64,000 nt of DNA, from assembly GCA_900315945.1 (NCBI GenBank), contig ONAZ01000002.1, positions 62,001 to 126,000 of the forward strand, in the 5' to 3' direction. The stretch is from an uncultured Lachnospiraceae bacterium. GTDB lineage: Bacteria; Bacillota; Clostridia; Lachnospirales; Lachnospiraceae. Shown piece by piece: positions 54,022-63,086 of this stretch. Under the pieces are notes generated by a model. That model saw only the letters and a program-made list of their open reading frames with translations. It did no database searches and was not told the origin of the DNA. A program made the translations under genes and the position numbers. Positions within the stretch are counted from its first letter, which is position 1. Every line of letters begins with the position of its first letter.

Positions 54022-56331
54022 TTAAACCACCATCTTGTAGCCTGCAGCTTCTACTGCTGACTTAAGTGCATCAATTGCAATAGATTCGTCGTATTTGGAT
54101 TCATCAATCTCTAAGACAGCCTCAGCCTTTTCATGACTTGGAGTTGCACTTACGACAAAATCCAGCTTTTCTAACTCTTCCTTACAATGAGCCTCACAAT
54201 GAGGACACATCATACCTTCAATCTTAATTACCATATTACTATCCTCCGTAGTACCTCTATTATCTATAATTTCTGATTTATTTTCAATAGGGAATTTGTT
54301 AACTGTATTGCTAATATCCTCATCATTAGCCTTATCATTATTAGCATCATATCTAAGAAGCTTAATAACATTAAGTCTTAGCGCATTAAGTACTACACAT
54401 ACACTTGAAATACTCATAAATAGCGCACACAATTCAGGACTTAATTCAATTCCAAAGCCACTAAGCGCCCCTGCAGCAATTGGTATTCCAATAACATTAT
54501 ATATAAATGCCCAGAATAAGTTCTGTTTAATGACTCGAAGAGTTTTCTTGCCTATCAATATAGCATTTACCACATCTACAATACTATCTCCTTGAAGCAC
54601 TACGTCTCCTGAATCAATAGCTATGTCAGTGCCGCTTCCAATGGCTACTCCTATGTCTGCAACACTAAGTGCCGGCGCATCATTTATTCCATCCCCCACC
54701 ATCATAACAGGTCTTTTATCATTTTCTTTCATGATTTCTTCTACATGAGTCGACTTACCGTCAGGAAGAACATCCGATATTATGTTCTTAATTCCAGCCT
54801 TTGCTCCGATATCGCTAGCAACCTCACTTCTATCTCCGGAGAGAAGATATGTATCAATCCCCATTTCCTGTAGCTTATCTACCGTAAATGTGCTGTCAGG
54901 CTTAATCTCATCTTCCATGGTATCATACTCATTTACCGTAAGACCCTTAGGGATTCCTCGTGTAATTGTTCCAGTCTTATCAAATACAACTGTTCTAGTC
55001 TTACCAATAATCTCCATTATTGCAGCTGATTTAAACAATATCTTAGACTTCGCGGCCTTACCATTTCCAACCATTATTGCAACAGGTGTTGCAAGACCTA
55101 GGGCACACGGACAACTTACCACCAGTACAGATATACCATGAGTTATTGCAGTCACCACATCAGCGCCTATTATTAACCATATAATAAATGTAATGAGTCC
55201 CATTAATAGGACAGCAGGAACGAAGTACTTTGCAATTTTATCAGCAAGTCTGCTTATAGGTGCTTTAGAAGCAGAAGCATTCTCAACAATAGTTATTATC
55301 TTACCAAAAGGTGTATCTTCTCCTACAGCAGTTACTTTCATTAGAAAGCTATCCTTATAATTATTTGTTGCAGAAAACACATTATCTCCCACAGTCTTTT
55401 TAGCCAGCTTGCTCTCACCTGTTAGAGCAGACTCGTCAAGGGCACTTTCACCATCAATGATTATACCATCTGCGGGAACCATTTCTCCTATATATACTCG
55501 ACACACATCGCCAACTTTAAGCTTACTAGCTGGAATAACCTTTTCATTATCATCTATAATTACATTTGCCATCTTAGGACTCATCTGAATCAATGCTTCT
55601 AGCGCACTTCCAGTTCTACTCTTAGATATAGCTTCAAGCATCTTACCTATTGTGATAAATACAAGAATCATAGCAGCCGAATCGAAATAAAGTTTCTCAT
55701 GCTCGCCTGTCACCATTAGATAGATACTTAAGCCAAAGCTTACCAGAGAGCCTAGCATTACAAGGCTGTCCATATTAGGCGAAAGATGGAGAAATCCTTT
55801 GGCTCCATTAACAAAGAATTTATAATTGATACACATAATAGCTAGGCATAGTACCGCCTGAATTATTGCACCAATCATTGAATTATCAATCATAACCTGC
55901 GGCAGTGGCAACCCAAACATATGATGCCCCATAGACACATACATAAGAATTAATAGAAGAATCCCTGAACTTACAAGTCGAAAAATATGATTATTAATAC
56001 CTTTCTTATAAGTATCTTTGATATTCTTTACTTTTGATTCACTATCAATATTATCCTCTACTTCTATTGCTTTGTAACCTGCTTTAGATACGGAGTCAGC
56101 AATAGCGCGCACCATTAAAGTCTGGTCCATATTAGACTTTGCCCCATCACTGTTCTTGTCATCTTGTGATGATATACCTTCACTAAGGGTCACTTCCATA
56201 GAATTTGTAAGCAAATTAACATTACAATCTATAACTCCTTCTGTCTCTCTAGTTGCTTTATCAACCCGCGCTACACAGGCCGCACAGGACATACCCTGTA
56301 TATTAAATTTAAGTTTATTATTATCAGCCAT
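54022..56331 (-). CDS. copA: Copper-type P1B ATPase lacking the nucleotide-binding domain
   Basis: The 769-residue protein has an N-terminal heavy-metal domain (GMSCAACVARVD), eight helices with the CPC metal site (407-409), the actuator TGES (304-307), DKTGT (451-455), GDGIND (546-551), and a second heavy-metal domain at the C-terminus (GMMCPHCEAHC). Only about 43 residues separate DKTGT from the SGDRS motif (498-502), where CopA normally has about 145; the whole ATP-binding N domain with its SEHP motif is gone, in frame. Cu+ export would be expected of an intact protein. The start at 56331 has GAGGA eight bases upstream. Palindromic elements flank the gene. Confidence 0.9.
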   Translation of the reverse strand: MADNNKLKFNIQGMSCAACVARVDKATRETEGVIDCNVNLLTNSMEVTLSEGISSQDDKNSDGAKSNMDQTLMVRAIADSVSKAGYKAIEVEDNIDSESKVKNIKDTYKKGINNHIFRLVSSGILLLILMYVSMGHHMFGLPLPQVMIDNSMIGAIIQAVLCLAIMCINYKFFVNGAKGFLHLSPNMDSLVMLGSLVSFGLSIYLMVTGEHEKLYFDSAAMILVFITIGKMLEAISKSRTGSALEALIQMSPKMANVIIDDNEKVIPASKLKVGDVCRVYIGEMVPADGIIIDGESALDESALTGESKLAKKTVGDNVFSATNNYKDSFLMKVTAVGEDTPFGKIITIVENASASKAPISRLADKIAKYFVPAVLLMGLITFIIWLIIGADVVTAITHGISVLVVSCPCALGLATPVAIMVGNGKAAKSKILFKSAAIMEIIGKTRTVVFDKTGTITRGIPKGLTVNEYDTMEDEIKPDSTFTVDKLQEMGIDTYLLSGDRSEVASDIGAKAGIKNIISDVLPDGKSTHVEEIMKENDKRPVMMVGDGINDAPALSVADIGVAIGSGTDIAIDSGDVVLQGDSIVDVVNAILIGKKTLRVIKQNLFWAFIYNVIGIPIAAGALSGFGIELSPELCALFMSISSVCVVLNALRLNVIKLLRYDANNDKANDEDISNTVNKFPIENKSEIIDNRGTTEDSNMVIKIEGMMCPHCEAHCKEELEKLDFVVSATPSHEKAEAVLEIDESKYDESIAIDALKSAVEAAGYKMVV

Positions 56332-56355
56332 GTTATGAATCCTCTTAGTGTACAA

Positions 56356-56611
56356 ATGGGCTTTGTGGTGATTAGTGATGTGTATAGTTCAAATGCATTG
56401 ACGCAAGCTTTAGATTATGTTAGAAATTATGATTTGAGGGAATCTCCTGCCATGGACGGCAGGAGAAGTTGAACACTGCCAGGATGGCAGATTGTTCGAC
56501 GTTTCCCGCCACCACTGCTATAAGCATTTTGCAATTATTTCTTACATAATCTTAGCGAAGCGTCACCCAAATTTGAACTATATACATTACTAAGCATAAC
56601 TCAAAGCCCAT
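56356..56611 (+). repeat. Long imperfect palindromic element, copy B (upstream of copA)
   Basis: The gap 56332-56751 (420 bp) has no gene. From ATGGGCTTTG (56356) to CAAAGCCCAT (56602-56611) the sequence is one imperfect palindrome with arms near 90 bp. The apex on the plus strand is GAGGGAA, hairpin CTCCTGCC-ATGGA-CGGCAGGAG, hairpin CTGCC-AGGA-TGGCAG inside a longer GTTGAACA/TTGTTCGAC stem, then GTTTCCCGCC. The same order and similar arm sequence (TATGTTAG, CTTAGCGAAG) occur in copy C on the other strand. It ends only 25 bp before the copA start codon. Confidence 0.78.
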
Positions 56612-56679
56612 AACCTACATTTAATAGTAACACCCAGAGTTAGTCTTGTCAAACTCAATCCAAACTATATAAATGTATT

Positions 56680-56715
56680 AAAAAGCCGGCAGTGACACGA
56701 TGTCACATTGCCGGC
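56680..56715 (-). terminator. Terminator of dhaKL
   Basis: GCCGGCA (56685-56691) and TGCCGGC (56709-56715) form the base, GTGACA/TGTCAC the upper stem with a CGA loop. On the minus strand TTTTTAAT follows. It lies about 36 bp after the dhaKL stop. Confidence 0.85.
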
Positions 56716-56751
56716 CGATTACTTGTAAATTTTCAATTAAACAAAGTAGTA

Positions 56752-58503
56752 TTATTTAACTAATTCTCCAAGCTTTGTGAAGATTTCGCCTAGCGCAAAT
56801 GCACCAGCATCAGGATAACCAATTGATCTCTCACCAACTGTACCTGCACGTCCCATATGAGCAACGTGCTCTGCTGTAGCTGCAGCACCATCAACAGCTT
56901 TCTTAGCTGCTCTATCAAATGAAGTCTTCATATCGCATCCTTCAGAAGCACAAACTGTCCACTCATCAGCGCAAGGAACAAGAGCATCAATCAATGTCTT
57001 ATCTCCTACAACAGCTCCACGTCCAAATGATCTCTCACCAGTAGCTTGAACACCTGCAACTGCTGCTTGAAGAAGATCAGCAACGTCTTTAACTGAAAGC
57101 TCTTTCTTTCCTTCTGTGCTCTTTCCAGCTGAACGGAATGCAGAACCCCAGATAGGACCAGAAGCACCACCACAGTTCTCCATAATAATCATAGATAGTG
57201 CACCGATAAACTCTCCTATATCTCCTGAGTGATTAGCATTTACATCATCCCACTCTCTCTTAACTTGTCTAAATCCCTTAGCAACAGATTGACCAAAGTC
57301 ACCATCGCCAGCATGAGAATCAAGTTCACACCAAGGTTGCTCACTCTCAATAATAATCTCAGCCATCTTATCAATTAAGAATACAACAGCATCTTGACTA
57401 ATTGTAGCTCCGTTAGGAACAGATGACATCTTAGATGTATCAGCTGTAAATGATACATTAGTATTATCTTCAGCACCAAACTTAATCTCTGAATATGTTG
57501 GAGCATCACAAGGACCTGTTACTCTAAATCCAGGAGCTTCTGATACTGCATTTAACATCTCCTTAAGCTCATCATCCATCTTAAGAAGTGAAACTGAAGC
57601 ACCAAGCATATCAATTGATGTCATGAAGTTACCAACAAATACTCTAAATGTCTTAACTCCCTTGTCAGCAAGTACCTTAGCAATAGCATTATTGAATAGA
57701 TATAATTCTTGAAGTGGTGTAGAACCAAATCCATTAACAAGAACAGATACTTCTTCACCATTAAGCTTTAATTCGTCAAGAAGAGCTGGAACAATTCTCT
57801 CTGCTAATTCATCAGCAGTAACAATGTTCTCTCTCTTAATACCAGGCTCACCATGGATACCAACACCAAACTCCATCTCACCTTCAGAGATATCAAAGGT
57901 TGGCTTTCCTGCTGCAGGAACTGTACATGATGAAAATGCGAATCCAAGTGAACGAACATTGTCAGCAGCCTTCTGTGCAATTCTCTTAACTTCTGCTAGA
58001 TCTTTGCCCATCTCAGCAGCTGCACCAGCACACTTATGAACAAATACTGTACCAGCAACACCACGACGTCCTACTGTATAAAGACTATCTTGTACAGCAA
58101 TATCATCTTCAACCTTAACATAATCAACTTCAAGTCCATCTTCACCTGCAAGGAAAGCAGCATTCTTAAAGTTCATCATATCACCAGAATAATTCTTGAT
58201 GATCATAAGTGTTCCCTTATCAGAAGCGATAGCCTTAAGTGCCTGATATACCTGAACCTGTGAAGGTGAAGCAAAAACATCACCACATACAGCAGCATCA
58301 AGCATACCTTTTCCAACATATCCTGCGTGAGCTGGCTCATGTCCAGATCCACCACCAGATACTAGAGATACCTTGTTTTTATTGATATCTTTCTTCTTGA
58401 TAATCTTATATTTCTGAATAAATTCCAAGTCTGGATGTGCATTTGCAATACCATTACACATTTCCATAACAACTGTTTCTGGTCTATTTATAATCTTTTG
58501 CAT
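56752..58503 (-). CDS. Dihydroxyacetone kinase, DhaK-DhaL fusion
   Basis: The 583-residue protein joins DhaK (residues 1-330; SGGGSGHEPAHAGYVGKGML and the substrate His in GVGIHGEPGI) with DhaL (about 375-583; LDSHAGDGDFGQSVAKGF, SGPIWGSAF and GRGAVVGDKTLIDAL), the ADP-binding part with its Asp metal ligands. This is the ATP-dependent single-chain form, as in Citrobacter and yeast, rather than the PTS-dependent split form. It phosphorylates dihydroxyacetone to DHAP. The ATG at 58503 has AGGAG eight bases upstream. gldA lies just upstream. Confidence 0.93.
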   Translation of the reverse strand: MQKIINRPETVVMEMCNGIANAHPDLEFIQKYKIIKKKDINKNKVSLVSGGGSGHEPAHAGYVGKGMLDAAVCGDVFASPSQVQVYQALKAIASDKGTLMIIKNYSGDMMNFKNAAFLAGEDGLEVDYVKVEDDIAVQDSLYTVGRRGVAGTVFVHKCAGAAAEMGKDLAEVKRIAQKAADNVRSLGFAFSSCTVPAAGKPTFDISEGEMEFGVGIHGEPGIKRENIVTADELAERIVPALLDELKLNGEEVSVLVNGFGSTPLQELYLFNNAIAKVLADKGVKTFRVFVGNFMTSIDMLGASVSLLKMDDELKEMLNAVSEAPGFRVTGPCDAPTYSEIKFGAEDNTNVSFTADTSKMSSVPNGATISQDAVVFLIDKMAEIIIESEQPWCELDSHAGDGDFGQSVAKGFRQVKREWDDVNANHSGDIGEFIGALSMIIMENCGGASGPIWGSAFRSAGKSTEGKKELSVKDVADLLQAAVAGVQATGERSFGRGAVVGDKTLIDALVPCADEWTVCASEGCDMKTSFDRAAKKAVDGAAATAEHVAHMGRAGTVGERSIGYPDAGAFALGEIFTKLGELVK

Positions 58504-58603
58504 TTCATTTTCTCCTATTCTAATAAAATTTCTGTACAAATTAGAAACACTTTTCTTTCATCACGAAATGGTTCTAATCCTAACCTTTCCAAACAATTAC
58601 AAA

Positions 58604-58633
58604 TAACCGAACAGGCATAAGCCCATCCGGTTA
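58604..58633 (-). terminator. Terminator-like hairpin after gldA
   Basis: TAACCG (58604-58609) pairs with CGGTTA (58628-58633), and inner bases GGGC/GCCT pair partly. The minus-strand tail is TTTGTAATTGTTT, only moderately T-rich, so read-through into dhaKL is likely. Confidence 0.5.
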
Positions 58634-58646
58634 CATATAATGCTAA

Positions 58647-59795
58647 TTATTTAGGTAGGTTTAATTCCTTTTTACGAGCAGCACCAATCTGTGAAGCTAT
58701 TTTAATTGCAGATGCAGTAGCCTGTGCTGTAACAGGGAATGGCATGTTGTGAATTGACTCATCTGGGATACATGCTTTCTCAGCAACCTTAAGTAGTAAT
58801 TCATCATCAACATCCTCTGAATTCATATCAGCAAGACATACTGGAAGACCTACTGATAAGCAGAAATCAATAACTTCTAATAACTCTTCCTTAGGAGCAT
58901 TCTCTAATACTAATTGACAAATTGTACAGAATGCAACCATCTCACCATGGAAGAAGTCATGATGTGCTGGAAGAAGTGTCATTCCGTCTACGATAGCATG
59001 TGCAGCAGCAAGTCCGCTTGACTCAAATCCAAGACCAGAAAGTAAGATGTTAGTCTCAACAATCTTCTCAAATGCCTGAGTAATCTGCTCGTTGTCACAA
59101 GCAACCTTAGCTAGAACACCATACTTCTTAAGGTTCTCATAGCAAAGTGTAGCAAGTGCATAAGAAGCATCTGTACCATATCCAAGCATTGTTCCTTCTG
59201 CTCTGTTAGCACCACAAGGAAGTCCTGCATTAACATTAGAGCAAGAACGTACATTAGCACGTGCTTCGAAGAATGTTGCAAGAGCATCACCCATACCACT
59301 TACTAAGAAACGAGTTGGAGCAGTAACAATAACGTTAGTATCAATCATTACTACACTTGGATTCTGCTTGAAATAAGCATAATCTTCAAATTCATGACTA
59401 TCTGTGTATACAACAGCTGAGTGAGATGTTGGAGCATCTGTAGCAGCAATTGTAGGACAAATAATAAGATTTGTACCAGCAGCAACACACTTAGATGTAT
59501 CAATAGCCTTTCCGCCACCAAGACCAATTGTACATGTACATCCAGCTTCCTTAGCTTGTGCCTGTAACTTTGTGATTACACTTCTGCAGCATTCACCTTC
59601 AAATCCGTCAGCATAAACTAATTCAATTCCCCACTTCTTCTGAGTTTCTTCTAGCTTATCCTTTACAAGGTTAAGTGCAAATGGATCACCGATAAGTAAT
59701 GCCTTATCGCCAAATGTCTTAACGAAATATCCTAGATTCAATAATTCGTCTTCGCCTTGTACATACTTTGTTGGTGTAATAAACGCTTTTCTCAT
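58647..59795 (-). CDS. gldA: Glycerol dehydrogenase
   Basis: The 382-residue iron/zinc-type dehydrogenase begins MRKAFITPTKYVQGEDELL. The NAD loop is TIGLGGGKAIDTSK, and metal ligands are Asp in SGMGDALATFFEA, His in LAAAHAIVDG and His in FFHGEMVAF. It oxidises glycerol to dihydroxyacetone, which the next gene's kinase uses. AAGGAG precedes the ATG by ten bases. The length is a little above the usual 365. Confidence 0.95.
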   Translation of the reverse strand: MRKAFITPTKYVQGEDELLNLGYFVKTFGDKALLIGDPFALNLVKDKLEETQKKWGIELVYADGFEGECCRSVITKLQAQAKEAGCTCTIGLGGGKAIDTSKCVAAGTNLIICPTIAATDAPTSHSAVVYTDSHEFEDYAYFKQNPSVVMIDTNVIVTAPTRFLVSGMGDALATFFEARANVRSCSNVNAGLPCGANRAEGTMLGYGTDASYALATLCYENLKKYGVLAKVACDNEQITQAFEKIVETNILLSGLGFESSGLAAAHAIVDGMTLLPAHHDFFHGEMVAFCTICQLVLENAPKEELLEVIDFCLSVGLPVCLADMNSEDVDDELLLKVAEKACIPDESIHNMPFPVTAQATASAIKIASQIGAARKKELNLPK

Positions 59796-59866
59796 ACCTA
59801 AAAATCTCCTTTACATTATAATGAATTTTTCTCCCTAATAAGGGCCGCGCGTTTTCGCATACACCT

Positions 59867-59894
59867 ATTATAGCAAATCGAAAATAATTATCAA
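59867..59894 (-). promoter_or_regulatory. Promoter of gldA-dhaKL
   Basis: On the minus strand TTGATA (59894-59889) and a perfect TATAAT (59872-59867) are 16 bp apart. The leader of about 65 bases includes CGCGCGGCCC, a GC-rich patch that stands out from the AT-rich surroundings. Confidence 0.6.
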
Positions 59895-59946
59895 TAGTCA
59901 CAATTATTTAAATTAAACAATACACAAACTTATGTATTTTGACGAC

Positions 59947-60007
59947 AAAAAATCCTCCAACCATCTATATGAAGCTTCTTTAGCCCATACAAATGCGTTG
60001 AAGGATT
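59947..60007 (-). terminator. Terminator of the NlpC/P60 gene
   Basis: AATCCTTCAACG (60007-59996 on the minus strand) pairs with GGTTGGAGGATT (59962-59951), with a 33-base loop that can pair further. TTTTTTGTC follows. It lies 31 bp after the stop. Confidence 0.7.
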
Positions 60008-60037
60008 GTAAGTACAATATAAAATATAAAATTGAAA

Positions 60038-61303
60038 TTAGTAGATTCTTCTTACATCAGCAATGCTTCTGTAATTAGCATTACTAATCTTGATTCCATC
60101 TCTCTCGTTAGAAGCATGAACAATGTTACCATCACCAACGTAAATACCTACATGGCTACCATAACATACAATGTCACCTGGTTGCATGTCACTTTGGCTA
60201 ACACTATAACCACAGTTCTGCTGACTATATGATGAATGAGGTAAGCTTACTCCATATTGAGCATATACACTCATTACAAATCCTGAACAATCTGTTCCTC
60301 CTGTAAGTGATGAACCACCATATACATATGGATTACCTACAAACTGGCTTGCATATGATGCAACAGAACTTCCACTTCCACTTCCTGGTGCAGCATAAGA
60401 TCTAGATGAACCAGAAGAAGAAGATGATGATGATGATTTACTACTGCTCTTGCTACTTGAAGTGCTTTTTGAATTCTGAGCTTGTGCAGCCTTAGCCATC
60501 CTAGCCATAGCTTCTGCAGCTGCCTGTCTCTGTGCTTCTTCTTGAGCAAGACGAGCATTAGCTTCTGCTACAGTCTCAGCTAATGCATACTTTGTAGAAA
60601 GGGTAACTTCAGAGGTTTTTACAAATCCGTCTCCATTCTCACAAGTAATCTTAATCCATCCCGAATCTTTCATACTTTCATCAAGGACAGTAAATACAGT
60701 TCCTTGTGGAAAATCTCCAACAGAAATACCGCTATCGCTAGCTTGATCTTTAACCTGAAGAGCACCTGCACTAACTGTTGCTTGTCTCTGAGAAACAGAA
60801 CGAGCAAGGTCAACATTTCCTATTACAAGATATTCTCTCTTAACATATCCAGTTACATTACCAGATACAATTTTATACCAATCGCCTTCTGACTCAACAA
60901 CAGATGCTCCACAATTATTGTAAAGCATACCAACTATTTCAGAATTCTCATCAGGAAGCGCACGAACGTTAGTATATGACTCTGTCTGACAAATTGCTAT
61001 ATCTTCGTAACTAGCATTTCCAGTCTGAACAAGGGAAGCGCTATTAGCAGCAACAGTTGCCCCAGCATCATCAGCTAAAGCATTTCCCATAAGAAGTGTT
61101 ACTCCTGCTGTTGTAGCTCCTTCATCAACGGCTGCATCCTCGTTAGCAGATGTAGTTGCCGTCATAGCTGTTACACCAGAAAGTGCTGTTGACTTTGTTG
61201 CAGCATTAGCATTAAGGCTAAATCCGCCTACTCCAACGGCAAGACCTGTACATGCAATAGCTGTCATATATCTAACGTGCTTTGAATTAAATTTAAACTC
61301 CAT
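60038..61303 (-). CDS. Secreted SH3-NlpC/P60 peptidoglycan hydrolase
   Basis: The 421-residue protein has a signal peptide (residues 1-34), two SH3-type wall-binding repeats (about 105-155, NVRALPDENSEIVGML; and 165-235), an Ala/Gln-rich helical stretch with a Ser-rich linker (SSKSSSKSSSSSSSSGSS) and a C-terminal NlpC/P60 domain. The catalytic Cys is in GGTDCSGF, His in GSHVGIYVGDG, and a further His in NIVHASN. It cuts the peptide stems of peptidoglycan during growth or separation. It has its own perfect promoter and a terminator, so it is well expressed and monocistronic. Confidence 0.95.
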   Translation of the reverse strand: MEFKFNSKHVRYMTAIACTGLAVGVGGFSLNANAATKSTALSGVTAMTATTSANEDAAVDEGATTAGVTLLMGNALADDAGATVAANSASLVQTGNASYEDIAICQTESYTNVRALPDENSEIVGMLYNNCGASVVESEGDWYKIVSGNVTGYVKREYLVIGNVDLARSVSQRQATVSAGALQVKDQASDSGISVGDFPQGTVFTVLDESMKDSGWIKITCENGDGFVKTSEVTLSTKYALAETVAEANARLAQEEAQRQAAAEAMARMAKAAQAQNSKSTSSSKSSSKSSSSSSSSGSSRSYAAPGSGSGSSVASYASQFVGNPYVYGGSSLTGGTDCSGFVMSVYAQYGVSLPHSSYSQQNCGYSVSQSDMQPGDIVCYGSHVGIYVGDGNIVHASNERDGIKISNANYRSIADVRRIY

Positions 61304-61357
61304 GTTTACATCCTTTCAAATATCACATATGTTACAAATTTGTTACACAACGATTAC

Positions 61358-61386
61358 ATTATAGCAACGCGATATTGTTTTGTCAA
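61358..61386 (-). promoter_or_regulatory. Consensus promoter of the NlpC/P60 gene
   Basis: On the minus strand TTGACA (61386-61381) and TATAAT (61363-61358) are both perfect and 17 bp apart. The leader contains the palindrome ACAAATTTGT (61334-61343). Confidence 0.85.
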
Positions 61387-61418
61387 ATAAATAGGCTGTT
61401 TATCTAAATATTTCATTA

Positions 61419-62336
61419 TTATTTCACATTTTCAAGATAACGAGAGGCGCTAGTTATGCAATTTGCACCATCAGCACAAGCTGTAATTACCTGTCTTAAC
61501 TGTTTTGTCCTCACATCCCCAGCTGCAAATATTCCTGGTATAGACGACACACCATCTTCTGCTGCCTTAATATACCCTGCTTCATCAGTATCTGGTAACC
61601 CTTCAATCCCTTCGGTATTAGGGAGAATTCCAACAGCCATAAATACACCATTAACATTTAATGATGATTTCTCTTCTGTCTTCTTATTGAAAATGTTAAC
61701 AGCACTTACCATTCCCTCTCCAACAACTTCCTCTACAACAGTATCAAGTACAAGTTCAATATTATCAGTTGCTCTAACCTGATCCTCTAATACTTTCGCA
61801 CCTCTAAAGGCGTCTCTTCTATGTATAAGATATACTTTCGCACTTGTTCTCGCTAAGAATAATGCGTCCTCTAATGCCACATCTCCGCCACCAACTACAG
61901 CCACGTCTTTATCTCTAAAAAATGCTCCATCACAAGTTGCACAATATGATACACCCATTCCGCGAAGTGCTCCTTCTCCTGGTACACCAAGGGCTCTATG
62001 TCTTGCGCCAGTTGCAATTATTACTGTCTTAGCTTCAATATCGTCTTTTACAGTGTGTAAAATCTTCACATCACCTTTATCTTCTATACCAGTTACGTTT
62101 GATACCACAAACTCAACTTCCTGCTCTGTGGCATGAGCTTTGAATTTATCTGCAAGTTCCATTCCAGTCACCTTAGGAAGTCCAGGATAATTGTCAACCT
62201 CATAAGTGCTTGTTACCTGTCCTCCACAAAGTGGACTTCTATCTACAATAAGGGTACTTAACCCAGCACGTTTACCATATATTCCTGCACTTAATCCTGC
62301 TGGTCCATTTCCAATAATTACAACATCATAAATCAT
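61419..62336 (-). CDS. trxB: Thioredoxin reductase
   Basis: The 305-residue flavoenzyme has the FAD loop VVIIGNGPAGLSAGIYG, the redox pair in SYCATCDGAFF, the NADPH loop VVGGGDVALEDALFL and the C-terminal GIFAAGDVR motif. It reduces thioredoxin with NADPH. The ATG at 62336 has AAAGGA eight bases upstream; a GTG eight codons earlier is less likely. It is divergent from yjfB. Confidence 0.95.
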   Translation of the reverse strand: MIYDVVIIGNGPAGLSAGIYGKRAGLSTLIVDRSPLCGGQVTSTYEVDNYPGLPKVTGMELADKFKAHATEQEVEFVVSNVTGIEDKGDVKILHTVKDDIEAKTVIIATGARHRALGVPGEGALRGMGVSYCATCDGAFFRDKDVAVVGGGDVALEDALFLARTSAKVYLIHRRDAFRGAKVLEDQVRATDNIELVLDTVVEEVVGEGMVSAVNIFNKKTEEKSSLNVNGVFMAVGILPNTEGIEGLPDTDEAGYIKAAEDGVSSIPGIFAAGDVRTKQLRQVITACADGANCITSASRYLENVK

Positions 62337-62416
62337 AGGGTTTGTCCTTTCTTTTTTCACATTTTCATATTATAATACTACTACAAGGTAAATACTAAAC
62401 GAAGGGAGAAGAATCT

Positions 62417-62617
62417 ATGGATATGCCAAGCACATCAATGATTAATTCCAATAATGGTATCCTACAACAATTCGGTATTGCTATGCTAGGCAAAGAACTA
62501 CAAGTTCAGGAAAGCCAGGCTGCTGCTGAAGTTGCAATGATTAACTCCATGCCTTCTCCTTCATTGGAGAGTCTTGTTAATCCAGCCGTAGGAAATAACA
62601 TTGATATTGGAGTTTAA
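62417..62617 (+). CDS. YjfB-type putative motility protein
   Basis: The 66-residue protein begins MDMPSTSMINSNNGILQQFG and continues with a conserved helical part (GKELQVQESQAAAEVAMINS). This matches the YjfB family, linked in Clostridia and Bacillus to motility loci, with unknown function. GAAGGGAG lies eight bases before the ATG, and a clear terminator follows. It is alone on the plus strand amid minus-strand genes. Confidence 0.75.
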   Translation: MDMPSTSMINSNNGILQQFGIAMLGKELQVQESQAAAEVAMINSMPSPSLESLVNPAVGNNIDIGV

Positions 62618-62639
62618 CCTAGTAAAGTACTTACTTAAA

Positions 62640-62668
62640 AACACGCTATTTAATAGCGTGTTTTTTAT
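62640..62668. terminator. Terminator of yjfB, shared with ridA
   Basis: CACGCTA-TTTAA-TAGCGTG (62642-62660) is followed by TTTTTTATT on the plus strand and TTTTTAAG on the minus strand, so it works for both convergent genes. Confidence 0.85.
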
Positions 62669-62672
62669 TGTC

Positions 62673-63047
62673 TTATTTCTCTACAATAGCTTCAATCTCT
62701 AGCATTACATCCTTAGGAAGTCTTGCTACCTCAACACAGCTTCTTGCAGGATGCGGTTCCACAAAGAATTTGGCATATACTTCGTTAATTGCAGCAAAAT
62801 CATCCATTTCCTTAATAAATACAGTTGTCTTTATAACTTTATCCATTGATGAACCTGATGCTTCAATAAGATTCTTAAGATTAGAAAATGCCTGTTCTGC
62901 TTGTGCTACCGAACCTTCTGGTATATTACCAGTTGCTGGATCAACAGGAATAACTCCTGATGTATATACTACTGAACCCATATCAATAGCTTGGGAATAT
63001 GGTCCTATTGCTGCTGGTGCCTTGTCTGTGCTTACTACTTTTTTCAT
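62673..63047 (-). CDS. ridA: RidA family enamine/imine deaminase
   Basis: The 124-residue protein begins MKKVVSTDKAPAAIGPYSQA and has the conserved Arg in PARSCVEVARLPKDVMLEIEAI that binds the substrate carboxylate. RidA hydrolyses reactive 2-aminoacrylate and similar imines from PLP enzymes. Length and order are standard. AGGAGG precedes the ATG. A long palindromic element lies upstream. Confidence 0.95.
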   Translation of the reverse strand: MKKVVSTDKAPAAIGPYSQAIDMGSVVYTSGVIPVDPATGNIPEGSVAQAEQAFSNLKNLIEASGSSMDKVIKTTVFIKEMDDFAAINEVYAKFFVEPHPARSCVEVARLPKDVMLEIEAIVEK

Positions 63048-63086
63048 TATTTGTTCCTCCTTTGATTCTTAATCCTATTATATATT

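Noticed and set aside
54900..54940. Frameshift in copA
   Set aside because: The frame is continuous across the missing domain and P-domain motifs follow in frame, so this is an in-frame deletion, not a shift.
53780..56611. GGA hairpins as a CsrB-like CsrA-binding RNA
   Set aside because: Only two or three such loops per element, long flanking arms and opposite orientations fit a repeat family better; no csrA is in view.
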